64,000 nt of DNA from Paenibacillus sp. OV219 (GCF_900110075.1 NZ_FOCJ01000007.1:62001-126000); one strand, 5' to 3'; positions 1 through 8,392 are shown, counted from the stretch's first letter. Notes: generated from the sequence alone by a model not told the origin. Numbers and translations are program-made.

Positions 1-1311
1 GCCAGCCCTGTGATGGCAGTTGTCTTCGACAGCGGCAGCGTCGGCGCGTCTCCTGTCAGCCATCTGGCTGTTCTTGCATACGATGACGTCTATGCCGTCG
101 AGTATTTCGGCGATAAGCTGCAAGCGTATTGGCGCCGGAACGGTCAAGGCGCGGAAGAGATGCTCGCGGATGCCTTTGCGGAGTTTGATTCACTGCGCGA
201 GCGCTGTGCGGCATTCGACCGGCAGCTGCTTGAAGATGGCACGAAGGCAGGCGGCGAACGCTATGCCGATCTGCTCGCTTTATCGTACCGGCAGTCCATC
301 GCCGCGCATAAGCTCGTAACGGATACGGAAGGACAGCTGTTGTTCCTGTCCAAGGAATGTTACAGCAATGGCTGCATGGCGACGGTCGATGTCAGCTACC
401 CGTCCATTCCGCTCTACCTGCTGTACAATCCAGCGCTCGTAGAGGGCATGATCCGTCCGATTCTGAAATATTCGTTGACCGATGCATGGCCGTTCGAGTT
501 CGCGCCGCATGATATCGGCCAATATCCGATTGGCAACGGTCAAGTGTACAGCGATAACTCGCGAGATGGGCAAATGCCGGTCGAGGAATGCGGCAATATG
601 CTCATCATGGCTGCTGCTGCATGTCTGGCTGGCGCAAACCGCCAATATATCTTCGACCATATCGAGCTGCTTGGCGAGTGGGCGTCATATCTGCTGGAGT
701 ACGGTCTCGATCCAGAGAACCAGCTGTGCACGGATGACTTTGCCGGTCATCTTGCCCGCAATGCGAACCTGTCCGTGAAAGCGATTATGGGCGTTGCGAG
801 CTATTCGATTCTGAAGCAGCTGCAAGGCGAAGCAGAAGAAGCGGCTCGTTACCGCAGCGCAGCGCAAGATATGGCGGTTAAGTGGAACGAGCTCGCAGCA
901 GATGGCGAACATACGAAGCTTGCTTTTGGCCAAGAAGGTACATGGAGCCTCAAATATAACTTGATCTGGGATGTGCTCTTCGGTACAGAGCTGTTCGACC
1001 GTGATATGATTCGCCGGGAAGTGGCTTGGTATGTGAAGCAAAGCAACAAGTACGGCACGCCGCTCGATAGCCGCGCGACGTATACGAAGTCGGACTGGCT
1101 CGTATGGTCGGCTGCGCTCGCGGAGCAAGACAGTGATTTCACTTCGCTGATCGAGCCAATCTGGCATATGCTGAATGACACGCCGGACCGTGTTCCGTTC
1201 TCGGATTGGACGGATACATTAACGACGAGACAGTTGAACTTCCAGCATCGCAGCGTTGTGGGCGGGATCTTCATGAAGGTGCTGAAGGACAAAGGCATCA
1301 TGAAAGTATAG
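1..1311 (+). CDS. Glutaminase A-like protein, C-terminal part (5' end outside window)
   Basis: The reading frame is open from base 1, so the N-terminus lies upstream; the GTG at 10 is only the first in-frame start codon inside the window. The visible 430 or so residues resemble the six-helical-hairpin domain (DUF1793/DUF4965) of fungal and bacterial glutaminase A-type proteins: an acidic, aromatic-rich (alpha/alpha) fold with NGQVYSDNSRDGQMPVEECG at about residues 173-193 and PLDSRATYTKSDWLVWSAAL towards the end. Glutaminases of this kind hydrolyse glutamine to glutamate and ammonia, but many bacterial members with this architecture sit among polysaccharide-degradation genes and may act on glycans, so the substrate is uncertain. 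No signal peptide can be judged because the start is missing. A hairpin terminator follows the stop codon. Confidence 0.8.
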   Translation, partial: ASPVMAVVFDSGSVGASPVSHLAVLAYDDVYAVEYFGDKLQAYWRRNGQGAEEMLADAFAEFDSLRERCAAFDRQLLEDGTKAGGERYADLLALSYRQSIAAHKLVTDTEGQLLFLSKECYSNGCMATVDVSYPSIPLYLLYNPALVEGMIRPILKYSLTDAWPFEFAPHDIGQYPIGNGQVYSDNSRDGQMPVEECGNMLIMAAAACLAGANRQYIFDHIELLGEWASYLLEYGLDPENQLCTDDFAGHLARNANLSVKAIMGVASYSILKQLQGEAEEAARYRSAAQDMAVKWNELAADGEHTKLAFGQEGTWSLKYNLIWDVLFGTELFDRDMIRREVAWYVKQSNKYGTPLDSRATYTKSDWLVWSAALAEQDSDFTSLIEPIWHMLNDTPDRVPFSDWTDTLTTRQLNFQHRSVVGGIFMKVLKDKGIMKV

Positions 1312-1322
1312 GTAACTTTCAT

Positions 1323-1362
1323 AAAGAGGCGGCGTAAATGGACCATATACGCCGTCTTTCTT
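1323..1362 (+). terminator. Rho-independent terminator after the glutaminase-like gene
   Basis: GGCGGCGTA pairs with TACGCCGTC across a short loop, followed by TTTCTTC. It lies 12 bases after the stop codon. Confidence 0.6.
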
Positions 1363-1491
1363 CATGTTTCAGCGCAGGCAGCAGGTGATACTTCCATTAG
1401 ACAGACAGCCTAGGCAGGTGGGATAATAGCGGGAGTGAAATCATAAAGAGAGATAGATACGGGTGAATGGGATAGGAGAGCGAATCGTAAA

Positions 1492-2877
1492 ATGAGTAGG
1501 GGAGAGCAACAATTAGGGGCACAGCAGCCCTCTTGGAAGAAGCTTACGCTGTTTGCGCTGGCATGGCCGATTCTGGTCGATACCGTCCTGCGGATGATGC
1601 TGGGCACGGCGGACGTCTTTATGTTAAGCCGTATTTCCGATGAAGTGGCCGGTGCGGTCGGGCTTGCGAATGAAATGATCATGTTCTGCGCGATGATGTT
1701 CGGGTTTGTTGCCGTCGGCACAAGCGTTGCGGTGACGCAATATCTGGGAGCCGGGCAGAAGGAAACGGCGAGCCGCATATCTGCGCAGGCGATTACGATG
1801 GTGTTTATTTTTGGCGTTGTGATCAGCGTGGTGCTCTTCTGCTTCAGCAAGCAGGGCCTTGAGCTGATGAACCTTGATCCAGCGCAGGTGGCGATTGCGA
1901 ACAAGTACCTGAGGCTGATCGGCGGATTTATATGGATTGAGGCGCTCTCTTATGCCATCGCGTCGATCATTCGGGCGAACGGCAATACGAGAGGCGTTAT
2001 GTATGTCACGCTCGGCATCAATTTGCTGCACGTTGCAGGCAACTATCTGCTCATCTTCGGTCACTTCGGCTTTCCGGAATGGGGCGTTACAGGTGCAGCG
2101 GTATCAACGATTACAAGTCGGTTGATCGGCGTACTGGTGCTGCTCGTGCTACTGTACCGAACGGTACCGAGCAAGATTCGGCTGAAGGATTACTTCCGTT
2201 TCGACAAGCAGTATGCGTCCAAAATATTAGGTATCGGCTTGCCGTCCGCAGGCGAGCATCTCGCATGGCAGTCGCAGCTGATGATGATTATGGTCTTTAT
2301 TAACATGATCGGTCAGCAAGCGTTGAGCGCGCATGTGTACGTATGGAACATTTCGGCGTATTTCATGGCGATGTCGATGGCAATCGGCATGGCAACGGAG
2401 ATTATCGTCGGTCATATGGTCGGGGCGGGCGAGAAGAGAGCGGCGTTCTTCCGGCTGCTGCGAAGCTTGAAGCTCAGCATTGCGTTAACGGCAGGCTTGG
2501 TGACGGTCGCTGCGTTATTCCGCTATCAGCTCCTCGGTTTGTTTACTGAGGATCCGAAGGTCATTGCAATCGGCGCTAGCATTCTTCTTCTGTCGATCGT
2601 TCTGGAGCCGGGACGTGTCTTCAACATCGTCGTCATTAACTCGCTCCGCGCAGCTGGCGACGCGAAGTTCCCGGTCCTCATGGGCATCTGTTCCATGTGG
2701 GGGATCTGCGTGCCACTCGCTTACTACCTGGGCATTCATCAGGATATGGGGCTGATCGGGGTCTGGATCGCTTTTGCCGTCGATGAATGGGTGAGGGGGC
2801 TGCTCATGCTCGCTCGTTGGAAGAGTGGCGTCTGGGCGCGCAAGTCGCTCGTCAGCCACGAGCATATGACCGTTTAA
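1492..2877 (+). CDS. MATE family efflux transporter
   Basis: A 461-residue integral membrane protein with about twelve hydrophobic segments in two homologous halves, the usual size and layout of MATE (multidrug and toxic compound extrusion) carriers. The N-terminal half has ALAWPILVDTVLRMMLGTAD and the characteristic VAVTQYLGAGQ segment; the second half repeats this with EIIVGHMVGAGEKRAAF. MATE proteins export cationic drugs or metabolites by sodium or proton antiport across the cytoplasmic membrane. It is preceded by a ribosome binding site near 1472 and stands alone, with terminators on both sides. The substrate cannot be inferred from the neighbours. Confidence 0.9.
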   Translation: MSRGEQQLGAQQPSWKKLTLFALAWPILVDTVLRMMLGTADVFMLSRISDEVAGAVGLANEMIMFCAMMFGFVAVGTSVAVTQYLGAGQKETASRISAQAITMVFIFGVVISVVLFCFSKQGLELMNLDPAQVAIANKYLRLIGGFIWIEALSYAIASIIRANGNTRGVMYVTLGINLLHVAGNYLLIFGHFGFPEWGVTGAAVSTITSRLIGVLVLLVLLYRTVPSKIRLKDYFRFDKQYASKILGIGLPSAGEHLAWQSQLMMIMVFINMIGQQALSAHVYVWNISAYFMAMSMAIGMATEIIVGHMVGAGEKRAAFFRLLRSLKLSIALTAGLVTVAALFRYQLLGLFTEDPKVIAIGASILLLSIVLEPGRVFNIVVINSLRAAGDAKFPVLMGICSMWGICVPLAYYLGIHQDMGLIGVWIAFAVDEWVRGLLMLARWKSGVWARKSLVSHEHMTV

Positions 2878-2910
2878 ATGAGATGAAGCAAGCTATAGTC
2901 GGCATGACCG

Positions 2911-2960
2911 GGGCGACCCGCAACTCACAGATGTGACTTGCGGGTCGCTTTTTTTTTTTG
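2911..2960 (+). terminator. Strong rho-independent terminator after the MATE gene
   Basis: GCGACCCGCAA (2913-2923) pairs perfectly with TTGCGGGTCGC (2938-2948) and is followed by eleven T residues. Confidence 0.92.
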
Positions 2961-2962
2961 GT

Positions 2963-3300
2963 TGAGAGTCGGAGTTTCCAACTCTCAGAGTTGATGACGA
3001 AGCTGAGAGACCACATAGGTTCTCTCAGCGCGAAAACCCGGCGCTTCGCTCGCTGAGAGAGCAAATACGCTCTCTCACGCTCGGAAAACGCCGAAACCTG
3101 GCTCGTTCCGAGTCTGAGTGACCGCATACGATCTCTCAGCGCGAAAACTCGGCGCTTCGCTCGCTGAGAGAGCAAATACGCTCTCTCGCGCTCGGAAAAC
3201 GCCGAAACCTGGCTCGTTCCGAGTCTGAGAGACCACATAGGTTCTCTCAGCGCAAAAACCCCGGTGCTTCGCCCGCTGAGAGAGCAAATACGCTCTCTCA
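2963..3300. repeat. Palindromic repeat family A, locus 1 (three 111-bp units)
   Basis: Palindromes of the form CTGAGAG-N(10-13)-CTCTCAG begin at 3003, 3053, 3114, 3164, 3225 and 3276, with a shorter related hairpin at 2963-2988. Spacing alternates 50, 61, 50, 61, 51 bp, so the unit is 111 bp with two different palindromes (centres CCACATAGG and GCAAATACGC). The spacers are GC-rich and nearly identical between units. The tract lies between the 3' ends of the MATE and VOC genes. Long open frames exist across it only because 111 is a multiple of three. No gene is supported here. Confidence 0.9.
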
Positions 3301-3535
3301 CGCTCCGAGATCACCGCCCCCGGCTCGTACGCTCTCTCACGCTCCGAGATCACCGCCCCCGGCTCGTACGCTCTCTCGCGCGCGGAGATCGCTGCCCCCC
3401 GGCTCGTACGCTCTCTCTCGCTCCGAGATCGCCGCCCCCGGCTCGTACGCTCTCACACGCTCGGAGATCGCCGCCCCCCGGTTCGTACGCTCTCACACTC
3501 TCCGAGATCGCCGCCCCCAGTTCGTATGCTCTCTC
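3293..3535. repeat. Tandem array of six 39/40-bp GC-rich repeats
   Basis: Six copies of a unit built of CGCTCTCTCACGCTCCGAGA, then a C-rich run, then GGCTCGTA. The CTCGTAC/TTCGTAC landmark recurs at 3324, 3363, 3403, 3442, 3482 and 3521, so the period is 39, 40, 39, 40, 39. The array continues directly from the last palindrome of the 111-bp tract and seems to have arisen by amplifying its CGCTCTCTCACGCTC half. Copies near 3293-3369 are almost identical and later ones diverge. Confidence 0.88.
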
Positions 3536-3551
3536 GCGTCACGCGATTCCA

Positions 3552-3938
3552 TTACGCATTCGGCTGCCAAACCTTCAGCTTGTTGCCGTCAAGGTCATAG
3601 CAGTCAAATTCTCTAAACCAACGATGTACGACCATCTCCTCGGCGCGAATGCCGTTCTCGCGGGCATGGTCATAAAGGCCGTCAATATCGTCTGTTCGAA
3701 AACAGACGACAGGCATCTCATAGCTTTCTCCGCTCTCGAGCCATTGATTCGTCTTGAAAGTTAGAGCCGTGCGGTCCGTTCGTTCACGCAAGAAAACCTC
3801 CTGTTTCCCTGCGAGCAAGTAATCCTCTTTGCGCTCTAGCCCAAGGTGCAGCGCGTACCACTCTTCCGCTTGCTTCCTGTCTGAAACAGGGATGTAGACA
3901 CCGTCAATTCCAATCAACGCGGGCTGCTTCTTAACCAT
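3552..3938 (-). CDS. VOC (glyoxalase/bleomycin-resistance) family protein
   Basis: A 128-residue single-domain protein of the vicinal oxygen chelate superfamily, whose beta-alpha-beta-beta-beta modules hold a metal. Visible features are the opening IGIDGVYIPVSDRKQAEEWY (first beta-alpha element with the AxxWY helix), the middle strand VVCFRTDDIDGLYDHARENG, and the terminal YDLDGNKLKVWQP strand typical of the family end. The length fits a one-domain VOC protein that works as a dimer. The reaction is not predictable from sequence: members include glyoxalases, dioxygenases and antibiotic-binding proteins. The gene stands alone and its 3' end abuts the GC-rich repeat array. Confidence 0.85.
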   Translation of the reverse strand: MVKKQPALIGIDGVYIPVSDRKQAEEWYALHLGLERKEDYLLAGKQEVFLRERTDRTALTFKTNQWLESGESYEMPVVCFRTDDIDGLYDHARENGIRAEEMVVHRWFREFDCYDLDGNKLKVWQPNA

Positions 3939-4093
3939 CCATTACACCGCCTCTGTAAAAATTGTCGAAAATAGACATTAATTATATAGTTTTGTCAGTC
4001 TATTTAAAGCCTAAATGAAATCGCTTACAATAGCAATTACGCACGGACATGCTTGGAAAAACCTACAATGGCATAGGAGTTGATTACACCGTT

Positions 4094-4963
4094 ATGAAAC
4101 TGCCTGTTGTACATTTGTGCGGGGATTTCGTCGTGAGGCGCAATTGGAAGCTGGAGCTGCGCCGGCTGGAACAGCATGAGCTCGTCTATTTCCCCATTGG
4201 AACGGGTACGACTTACCATATTGCAGGTAAGGTATATACGCTGGACAAGCCTTGCTGGGTCATTACGAGAGCGGGGGCCCTGCACGGCTATCAGTTCAGC
4301 GAGACGTCGGCGACCAGGCATCAATTTATACATTTTACGCTGGAAGACTGCTTCGAGCTTGCCCTGCTGACCGCGGATGGACCGGATGTCATTCCGATTC
4401 GCGATGGCGGATTTCAGGAGCAGATGCTTCGCCACCTAATTGAGGTTTCGTATACAGGCAAGGACAGCAGTCGCAGTGGATTCCTGCTTGCCGCGCTTCT
4501 CAATGAACTAAGCCAGCTAGGCTTCGCAGCCAAACAAAAAGAAACCGTTGCCGGTTCCTCTTATTCTCCTATAGTGGGCAAGGCGCTCGCCTATATTCGC
4601 CGCCATCTGGTCGAGCCCATCTCGGTTGTGGAAATCGCAAGCCACTGCGAGCTGTCGCAGGAGCATCTGTCACGATTGTTCGCACGCGAGGTGGGCATTC
4701 CGCTTCGCCAAATGATTATTCAGCTGCGACTGGAGCGTGCTGCCTATCATCTGCGCCACAGTACCCTCAGCATTAATGAAATTGCTTCCCAGTGCGGCTA
4801 CTCCGAGAATCATTATTTCTCTAGAACGTTCGCCGCTTACTTCGGCATATCCGCTTCTGTGTACAGAGGGAAGTACGCAGCGCCTGCTGAGCGGCATGTC
4901 GTGTACGAGCAGCACATCGACGCGAAATACCCGATCAATACCTACATCTACGTTAACCCTTGA
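4094..4963 (+). CDS. AraC family transcriptional regulator
   Basis: About 289 residues from the ATG at 4094. That start is chosen because AGGAGT at 4075-4080 lies upstream, although the 13-base spacing is long; an in-frame ATG at 4049 lacks a good ribosome binding site. The N-terminal half is a cupin-like sensing domain (GDFVVRRNWKLELRRLEQHE onward). The C-terminal 100 residues form the two helix-turn-helix AraC domain (VVEIASHCELSQEHLSRLFA and SINEIASQCGYSENHYFSRT). Its 3' end overlaps that of the convergent MalG-type permease by 11 bases, and the usual pairing of such regulators with adjacent sugar importers makes that operon (8.1-5.0 kb) a plausible target. No operator was identified. Confidence 0.9.
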   Translation: MKLPVVHLCGDFVVRRNWKLELRRLEQHELVYFPIGTGTTYHIAGKVYTLDKPCWVITRAGALHGYQFSETSATRHQFIHFTLEDCFELALLTADGPDVIPIRDGGFQEQMLRHLIEVSYTGKDSSRSGFLLAALLNELSQLGFAAKQKETVAGSSYSPIVGKALAYIRRHLVEPISVVEIASHCELSQEHLSRLFAREVGIPLRQMIIQLRLERAAYHLRHSTLSINEIASQCGYSENHYFSRTFAAYFGISASVYRGKYAAPAERHVVYEQHIDAKYPINTYIYVNP

Positions 4964-5849
4964 TACCAGTCATCGTAATCCCCTCAATGATGTACCGCTG
5001 CAGCAGCAAGTAGACCACGAGAACCGGGATAACCGCGATTGTCGACCCTGACATCATGAGCGTCCAGTCCGTTACATACAGCCCCTTGAACGTACTCAGC
5101 ATAAGCGGAACCGTAAACTTATCCGTCGTGCTTAAGAAAATAACCGGACGGAAGAAGTTGTTCCACGTTCCGAGGAAGGCAATAATGGCAAGCGCTGCGA
5201 GCGCTGGCTTCACGAGTGGAATCATAATACGCCAGTAGATGGTCCACTGGTTAGCGCCATCGACATACGCCGACTCTGATAGATCGCGTGGAATGCCGAG
5301 GAAGAATTGGCGAAGCAGGAAGACGCCGAACGCGCTGAATAACGAATCAGGAATAATCAGCGACAAGTGCGAGTCCAGCCAGCCGAGGTTTTTCAAAATA
5401 ATATACAGCGGCACGATCGTTACTTGCTCCGGCACCATCAGCATCGACAGGAAAGCGATGAAGAGGATGTTGCGGAACGGAAAGTTGATTTTCGCAAAAG
5501 CAAACGCAGCCATGGAGCAGGTGAGAAGCTGGCCGATGACGATCGCAATTGAAATGTAGGCGCTGTTGAAGTAGGCCTTGTCGAACGGCATTGCCGTCAA
5601 GGAACGATGAATGTTCTCCCAGTGCCACGGATTCGGTAGTAGATTCGGCGGAACGAGAAAGATCTGAGACAGATCCTTCAGGCCGCTAGATACCATCCAG
5701 AAGAATGGGGCAATCATGAGCGCCGAAGCTACGATCAGAATGAGATGGAGAATGATGCCTGGGATATTCAGTTTGAGTGAAGCGCGCCTTGTAGCCGTAC
5801 GCTGCTGCAGCTGCGTCATTGATTCCGTCTTCGCAGATTCCATGAACAT
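4953..5849 (-). CDS. Carbohydrate ABC transporter permease (MalG type)
   Basis: A 298-residue inner-membrane permease with six predicted transmembrane segments and the EAA loop ESAYVDGANQWTIYWRIMIP that docks the shared ATPase. The LPLIVPDS-like stretch and the closing GITMTGIKG are typical of MalG-type subunits of the CUT1 family. It is the last gene of a three-gene operon (binding protein, MalF-type, MalG-type) and follows the MalF-type gene by 9 bases. No ATP-binding gene is present in the operon, so a genome-shared MsmX-type ATPase is inferred. Confidence 0.93.
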   Translation of the reverse strand: MFMESAKTESMTQLQQRTATRRASLKLNIPGIILHLILIVASALMIAPFFWMVSSGLKDLSQIFLVPPNLLPNPWHWENIHRSLTAMPFDKAYFNSAYISIAIVIGQLLTCSMAAFAFAKINFPFRNILFIAFLSMLMVPEQVTIVPLYIILKNLGWLDSHLSLIIPDSLFSAFGVFLLRQFFLGIPRDLSESAYVDGANQWTIYWRIMIPLVKPALAALAIIAFLGTWNNFFRPVIFLSTTDKFTVPLMLSTFKGLYVTDWTLMMSGSTIAVIPVLVVYLLLQRYIIEGITMTGIKG

Positions 5850-5858
5850 TCATCCTCC

Positions 5859-6737
5859 TTATTCGGCGTAATGTACCCATTTGCGGGAGTAGTAGGTTTG
5901 CAGCACGGTTAGGACAAGAATGATTGCGAACAGAATAACAGCGGCCGATGCGCTTCTGCCGAACTGGAAATTCTTGAACGCGAGCTCGTACAGGTGGTAG
6001 ACCATCGTGTAGCTGGCCTTTGCCGGTCCGCCGCTTGTCATGACGAAAGCGGTATCGAATACTTTGAAGGAATCGATAACGGCAATGATGGTGACGAACA
6101 GCGTCGTCGGTGACAGCAGCGGCACCGTAATGCGCCAGAACTGCTGATTTCTAGTCGCGCCGTCAATCATCGAAGCCTCGTAATAGTCTCTGGAAATGCC
6201 TTGCAGCCCGGCGAGGAACAGCACCATGTTGAAGCCGATTCCTTTCCAGATGCTTACGATTGCAAGCGATGGCAGCACGAGATTCAGGTCGGTCAGCCAC
6301 TGCGGGCCTTTGACATTGAAGACCATCTTGAGCATAACATTGATGAGGCCGAAGTCGCCGTTAAGGAGCCACATCCACACGATTGCAACCGCAACCGAGC
6401 TCGTAACGACAGGCATGAAGAAGAATAGGCGATACAGCACGCGCATCCGCACGTTATTCAGGGCAACCGCAGTAAGCAGGGAGAGGAAGATGCCTGCAGG
6501 TACGGTGAGGACGGAGAACAGCAGCGTGTTCCTCATCGCTTTCTGAAAGTCAGGGTTATGGAAGGCATAGTTGAAATTATCGAGGCCGATAAATGTCGCC
6601 GCCTTAAACCCGTCCCAATCGAGCGTGCTGAGCACGAACGCACTGATAAGCGGGATGAGCGAGAAGGCTAGGAGCCCAATGAGCTGCGGGGCAATAAAGA
6701 AATAGCCCCATATGGTGTTCGAACGTTTAGGATTCAT
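5859..6737 (-). CDS. Carbohydrate ABC transporter permease (MalF type)
   Basis: A 292-residue membrane protein starting WGYFFIAPQLIGLLAFSLIP, the usual first helix of MalF/UgpA-type permeases. The EAA motif EASMIDGATRNQQFWRITVP lies about two thirds along. It pairs with the MalG-type subunit immediately downstream to form the translocation pore. The gene is separated from the upstream binding-protein gene by an intercistronic hairpin (6774-6803), which probably lowers permease output relative to the binding protein. Confidence 0.93.
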   Translation of the reverse strand: MNPKRSNTIWGYFFIAPQLIGLLAFSLIPLISAFVLSTLDWDGFKAATFIGLDNFNYAFHNPDFQKAMRNTLLFSVLTVPAGIFLSLLTAVALNNVRMRVLYRLFFFMPVVTSSVAVAIVWMWLLNGDFGLINVMLKMVFNVKGPQWLTDLNLVLPSLAIVSIWKGIGFNMVLFLAGLQGISRDYYEASMIDGATRNQQFWRITVPLLSPTTLFVTIIAVIDSFKVFDTAFVMTSGGPAKASYTMVYHLYELAFKNFQFGRSASAAVILFAIILVLTVLQTYYSRKWVHYAE

Positions 6738-6773
6738 AACGCACCTCCGAAAGTAGCTCGAATGGAATAGTAG

Positions 6774-6803
6774 AGAAGGGGAGGAATGAATTCCTCCCCT
6801 TCT
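6774..6803 (-). terminator. Intercistronic hairpin between binding-protein and permease genes
   Basis: A perfect 13-bp inverted repeat (AGAAGGGGAGGAA / TTCCTCCCCTTCT) around a four-base loop. On the minus strand no long T-run follows, so it is better read as an attenuating or mRNA-stabilising hairpin than a full terminator. Confidence 0.75.
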
Positions 6804-6818
6804 TAAGGCGTTGCTATA

Positions 6819-8123
6819 TTATTTGGCATTAGCCTCAGCGATCTTCTTATTCACGCCTTCCGCCATTTTCTTCAGCGTCGTCTCTGCGTCCTGCTTGCCG
6901 AGCAGCAGCAAGTCGTAGTTATCCTTCACGACGTCCGAAGCGCCTGCTACAGCGGATTCCGAAGGCCAGAGCGCATAGCCGATTTCGCGAGCGTCCAGGA
7001 AGAACTGAGCGTGCGCAGGCTGAGCGTCTTTATCGAGAACCAGATCATCTACACCGGAAACGGAAGGAACGGCATTACCGCCTTTCAGACGGAACTGCTG
7101 GCCTGCCTTCGACACGAAGTAGGACAGGAAGTCATAGGTTTCATCTGGATGAGCCGTCTTCTTGTTCATAACCATGTAAGCGGTAGGGATGCCTGCTGGT
7201 TCCATTTTGTTACCTGTATTCGTAGGCAGAGGAACGATGTCGTACTGCAGCGCTGTGTTCGCGTTATACTGCGGCACCCACCAGCGTCCAGCGATACCGA
7301 AGCCGACTTGGTTGGACATGAACATGGCGTCAGGACCTTGTCCTTTCGGCAGGGAGCCGGAGAAGACGAAGTTCTTGCTCTTCACGTTGTCAGCCAGGTA
7401 CTGGAAGGCTTCGAGCGATTTCGGATCTTTATCCGCAACGAATTGTCCGCCGAGATCTTTGTCGTACACTTTTCCGCCGTTTGTCGTTACCCACGAATAG
7501 ATCGGGGAAGACCAATCTTCAAGCACGAGGCCGTATTTACCAGCCGCTTGGATCTTAGCCGTCAGCTCGGAGAGCTTCTGCCAGTTCCACTCGCCAGCTT
7601 CGTACAAGGCTTGCGGATCGTCCGTAATGCCGGCATCCTGCAGCACCTTCTTGTTGTAGTACATGACAAGCGGGTTACAGTCGACCGTTACGCCGAAGAT
7701 TTGGTCGCCCTTCTTCGAACCGCCCCATAGCCCTTCGGCAAAATCAGACGCTTTGATCGGACTGCTTGGCTTGTCCATCAGCTGTGTCAGCTCAGTGATC
7801 GAGCCGTTGGCAATGAGCTTGACGACGGTCTGATCGCCCGCGTAGAACGCGTCTGGCGCTGTGCCGCCTTGCAGCTGCGTGATAAGCTTTTCTTCATAAC
7901 CGTCGTTCGGTACAGCAACGAGCTCCCACTGTGTCTTCGGGTGATCTTTGTTGTACTGATCCGTTAATTCGTAGAAACGCTTTAGCTCGCCAGGGTTGCC
8001 CCAGGTACTCCATTTCAGGTGCAGCACTTCACCGTCAGAACCGGATTTGCCGCTGCTGCAAGCAGACAGCGCGAGTGATAGAACGACGAGTGAGCCTGCT
8101 GTAAATTTCAAACTTCTCTTCAT
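6819..8123 (-). CDS. Extracellular sugar-binding lipoprotein of ABC importer (CUT1)
   Basis: About 434 residues from the ATG at 8123, which has AAGGGG upstream and gives a clean lipoprotein signal peptide MKRSLKFTAGSLVVLSLALS ending in the lipobox LSAC. An ATG 13 codons earlier would place a charged stretch before the signal. The mature part reads as a family 1 solute-binding protein: LHLKWSTWGNPGELKRFYEL near the start, LITQLQGGTAPDAFYAGDQT, and a late IPTAYMVMNKKTAHPDETYD segment. It is anchored outside the membrane and delivers an oligosaccharide to the two permeases encoded downstream. A cre-like box lies 93 bases upstream of the start. Confidence 0.93.
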   Translation of the reverse strand: MKRSLKFTAGSLVVLSLALSACSSGKSGSDGEVLHLKWSTWGNPGELKRFYELTDQYNKDHPKTQWELVAVPNDGYEEKLITQLQGGTAPDAFYAGDQTVVKLIANGSITELTQLMDKPSSPIKASDFAEGLWGGSKKGDQIFGVTVDCNPLVMYYNKKVLQDAGITDDPQALYEAGEWNWQKLSELTAKIQAAGKYGLVLEDWSSPIYSWVTTNGGKVYDKDLGGQFVADKDPKSLEAFQYLADNVKSKNFVFSGSLPKGQGPDAMFMSNQVGFGIAGRWWVPQYNANTALQYDIVPLPTNTGNKMEPAGIPTAYMVMNKKTAHPDETYDFLSYFVSKAGQQFRLKGGNAVPSVSGVDDLVLDKDAQPAHAQFFLDAREIGYALWPSESAVAGASDVVKDNYDLLLLGKQDAETTLKKMAEGVNKKIAEANAK

Positions 8124-8215
8124 TGTCCGAGTCGACCCCTTCCAGAATTGAAAATCTTCCAATTATGGCGATTTCTAGTGACTGTTCACGGATGTAAGTA
8201 AATTGTAATTCGAAA

Positions 8216-8229
8216 TGGTAGCGGTTTCA
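8216..8229 (-). promoter_or_regulatory. Candidate CcpA (cre) box upstream of the sugar importer
   Basis: On the minus strand the sequence is TGAAACCGCTACCA, which fits the relaxed cre consensus TGNAANCGNWNNCW at all fixed positions. It lies about 93 bases before the binding-protein start. This suggests carbon catabolite control of the operon; not proven. Confidence 0.5.
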
Positions 8230-8392
8230 ATGTGCGTAATTCATACAAGATATGGACTTTTATGATCTGTGAAAGGAGCAAGTCCGTCTATTTTAAAGCG
8301 GAATAAGCCTTGTCAGACCTGGGTGGAAAGGGTATAAAGAAGAGGATAACAAGCTTCTCAATTTCTGGTAGAAGAGGAAGGGGCAGATACGC

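Noticed and set aside
2852-3301. Minus-strand 149-residue open frame with a 37-residue repeat
   Set aside because: The repeat unit is 111 bp, a multiple of three, so any frame free of stops stays open. Family A copies elsewhere have 112-bp periods that break the frame, and there is no ribosome binding site.
3293-3535. Possible CRISPR array
   Set aside because: There are no unique spacers between conserved repeats; the whole 39/40-bp unit repeats, and no cas genes are present.
3264-3764. Plus-strand 166-residue Arg/Pro/Ser-rich open frame
   Set aside because: It reads through the 39/40-bp array and then antisense into the VOC gene; composition is a product of the repeat.
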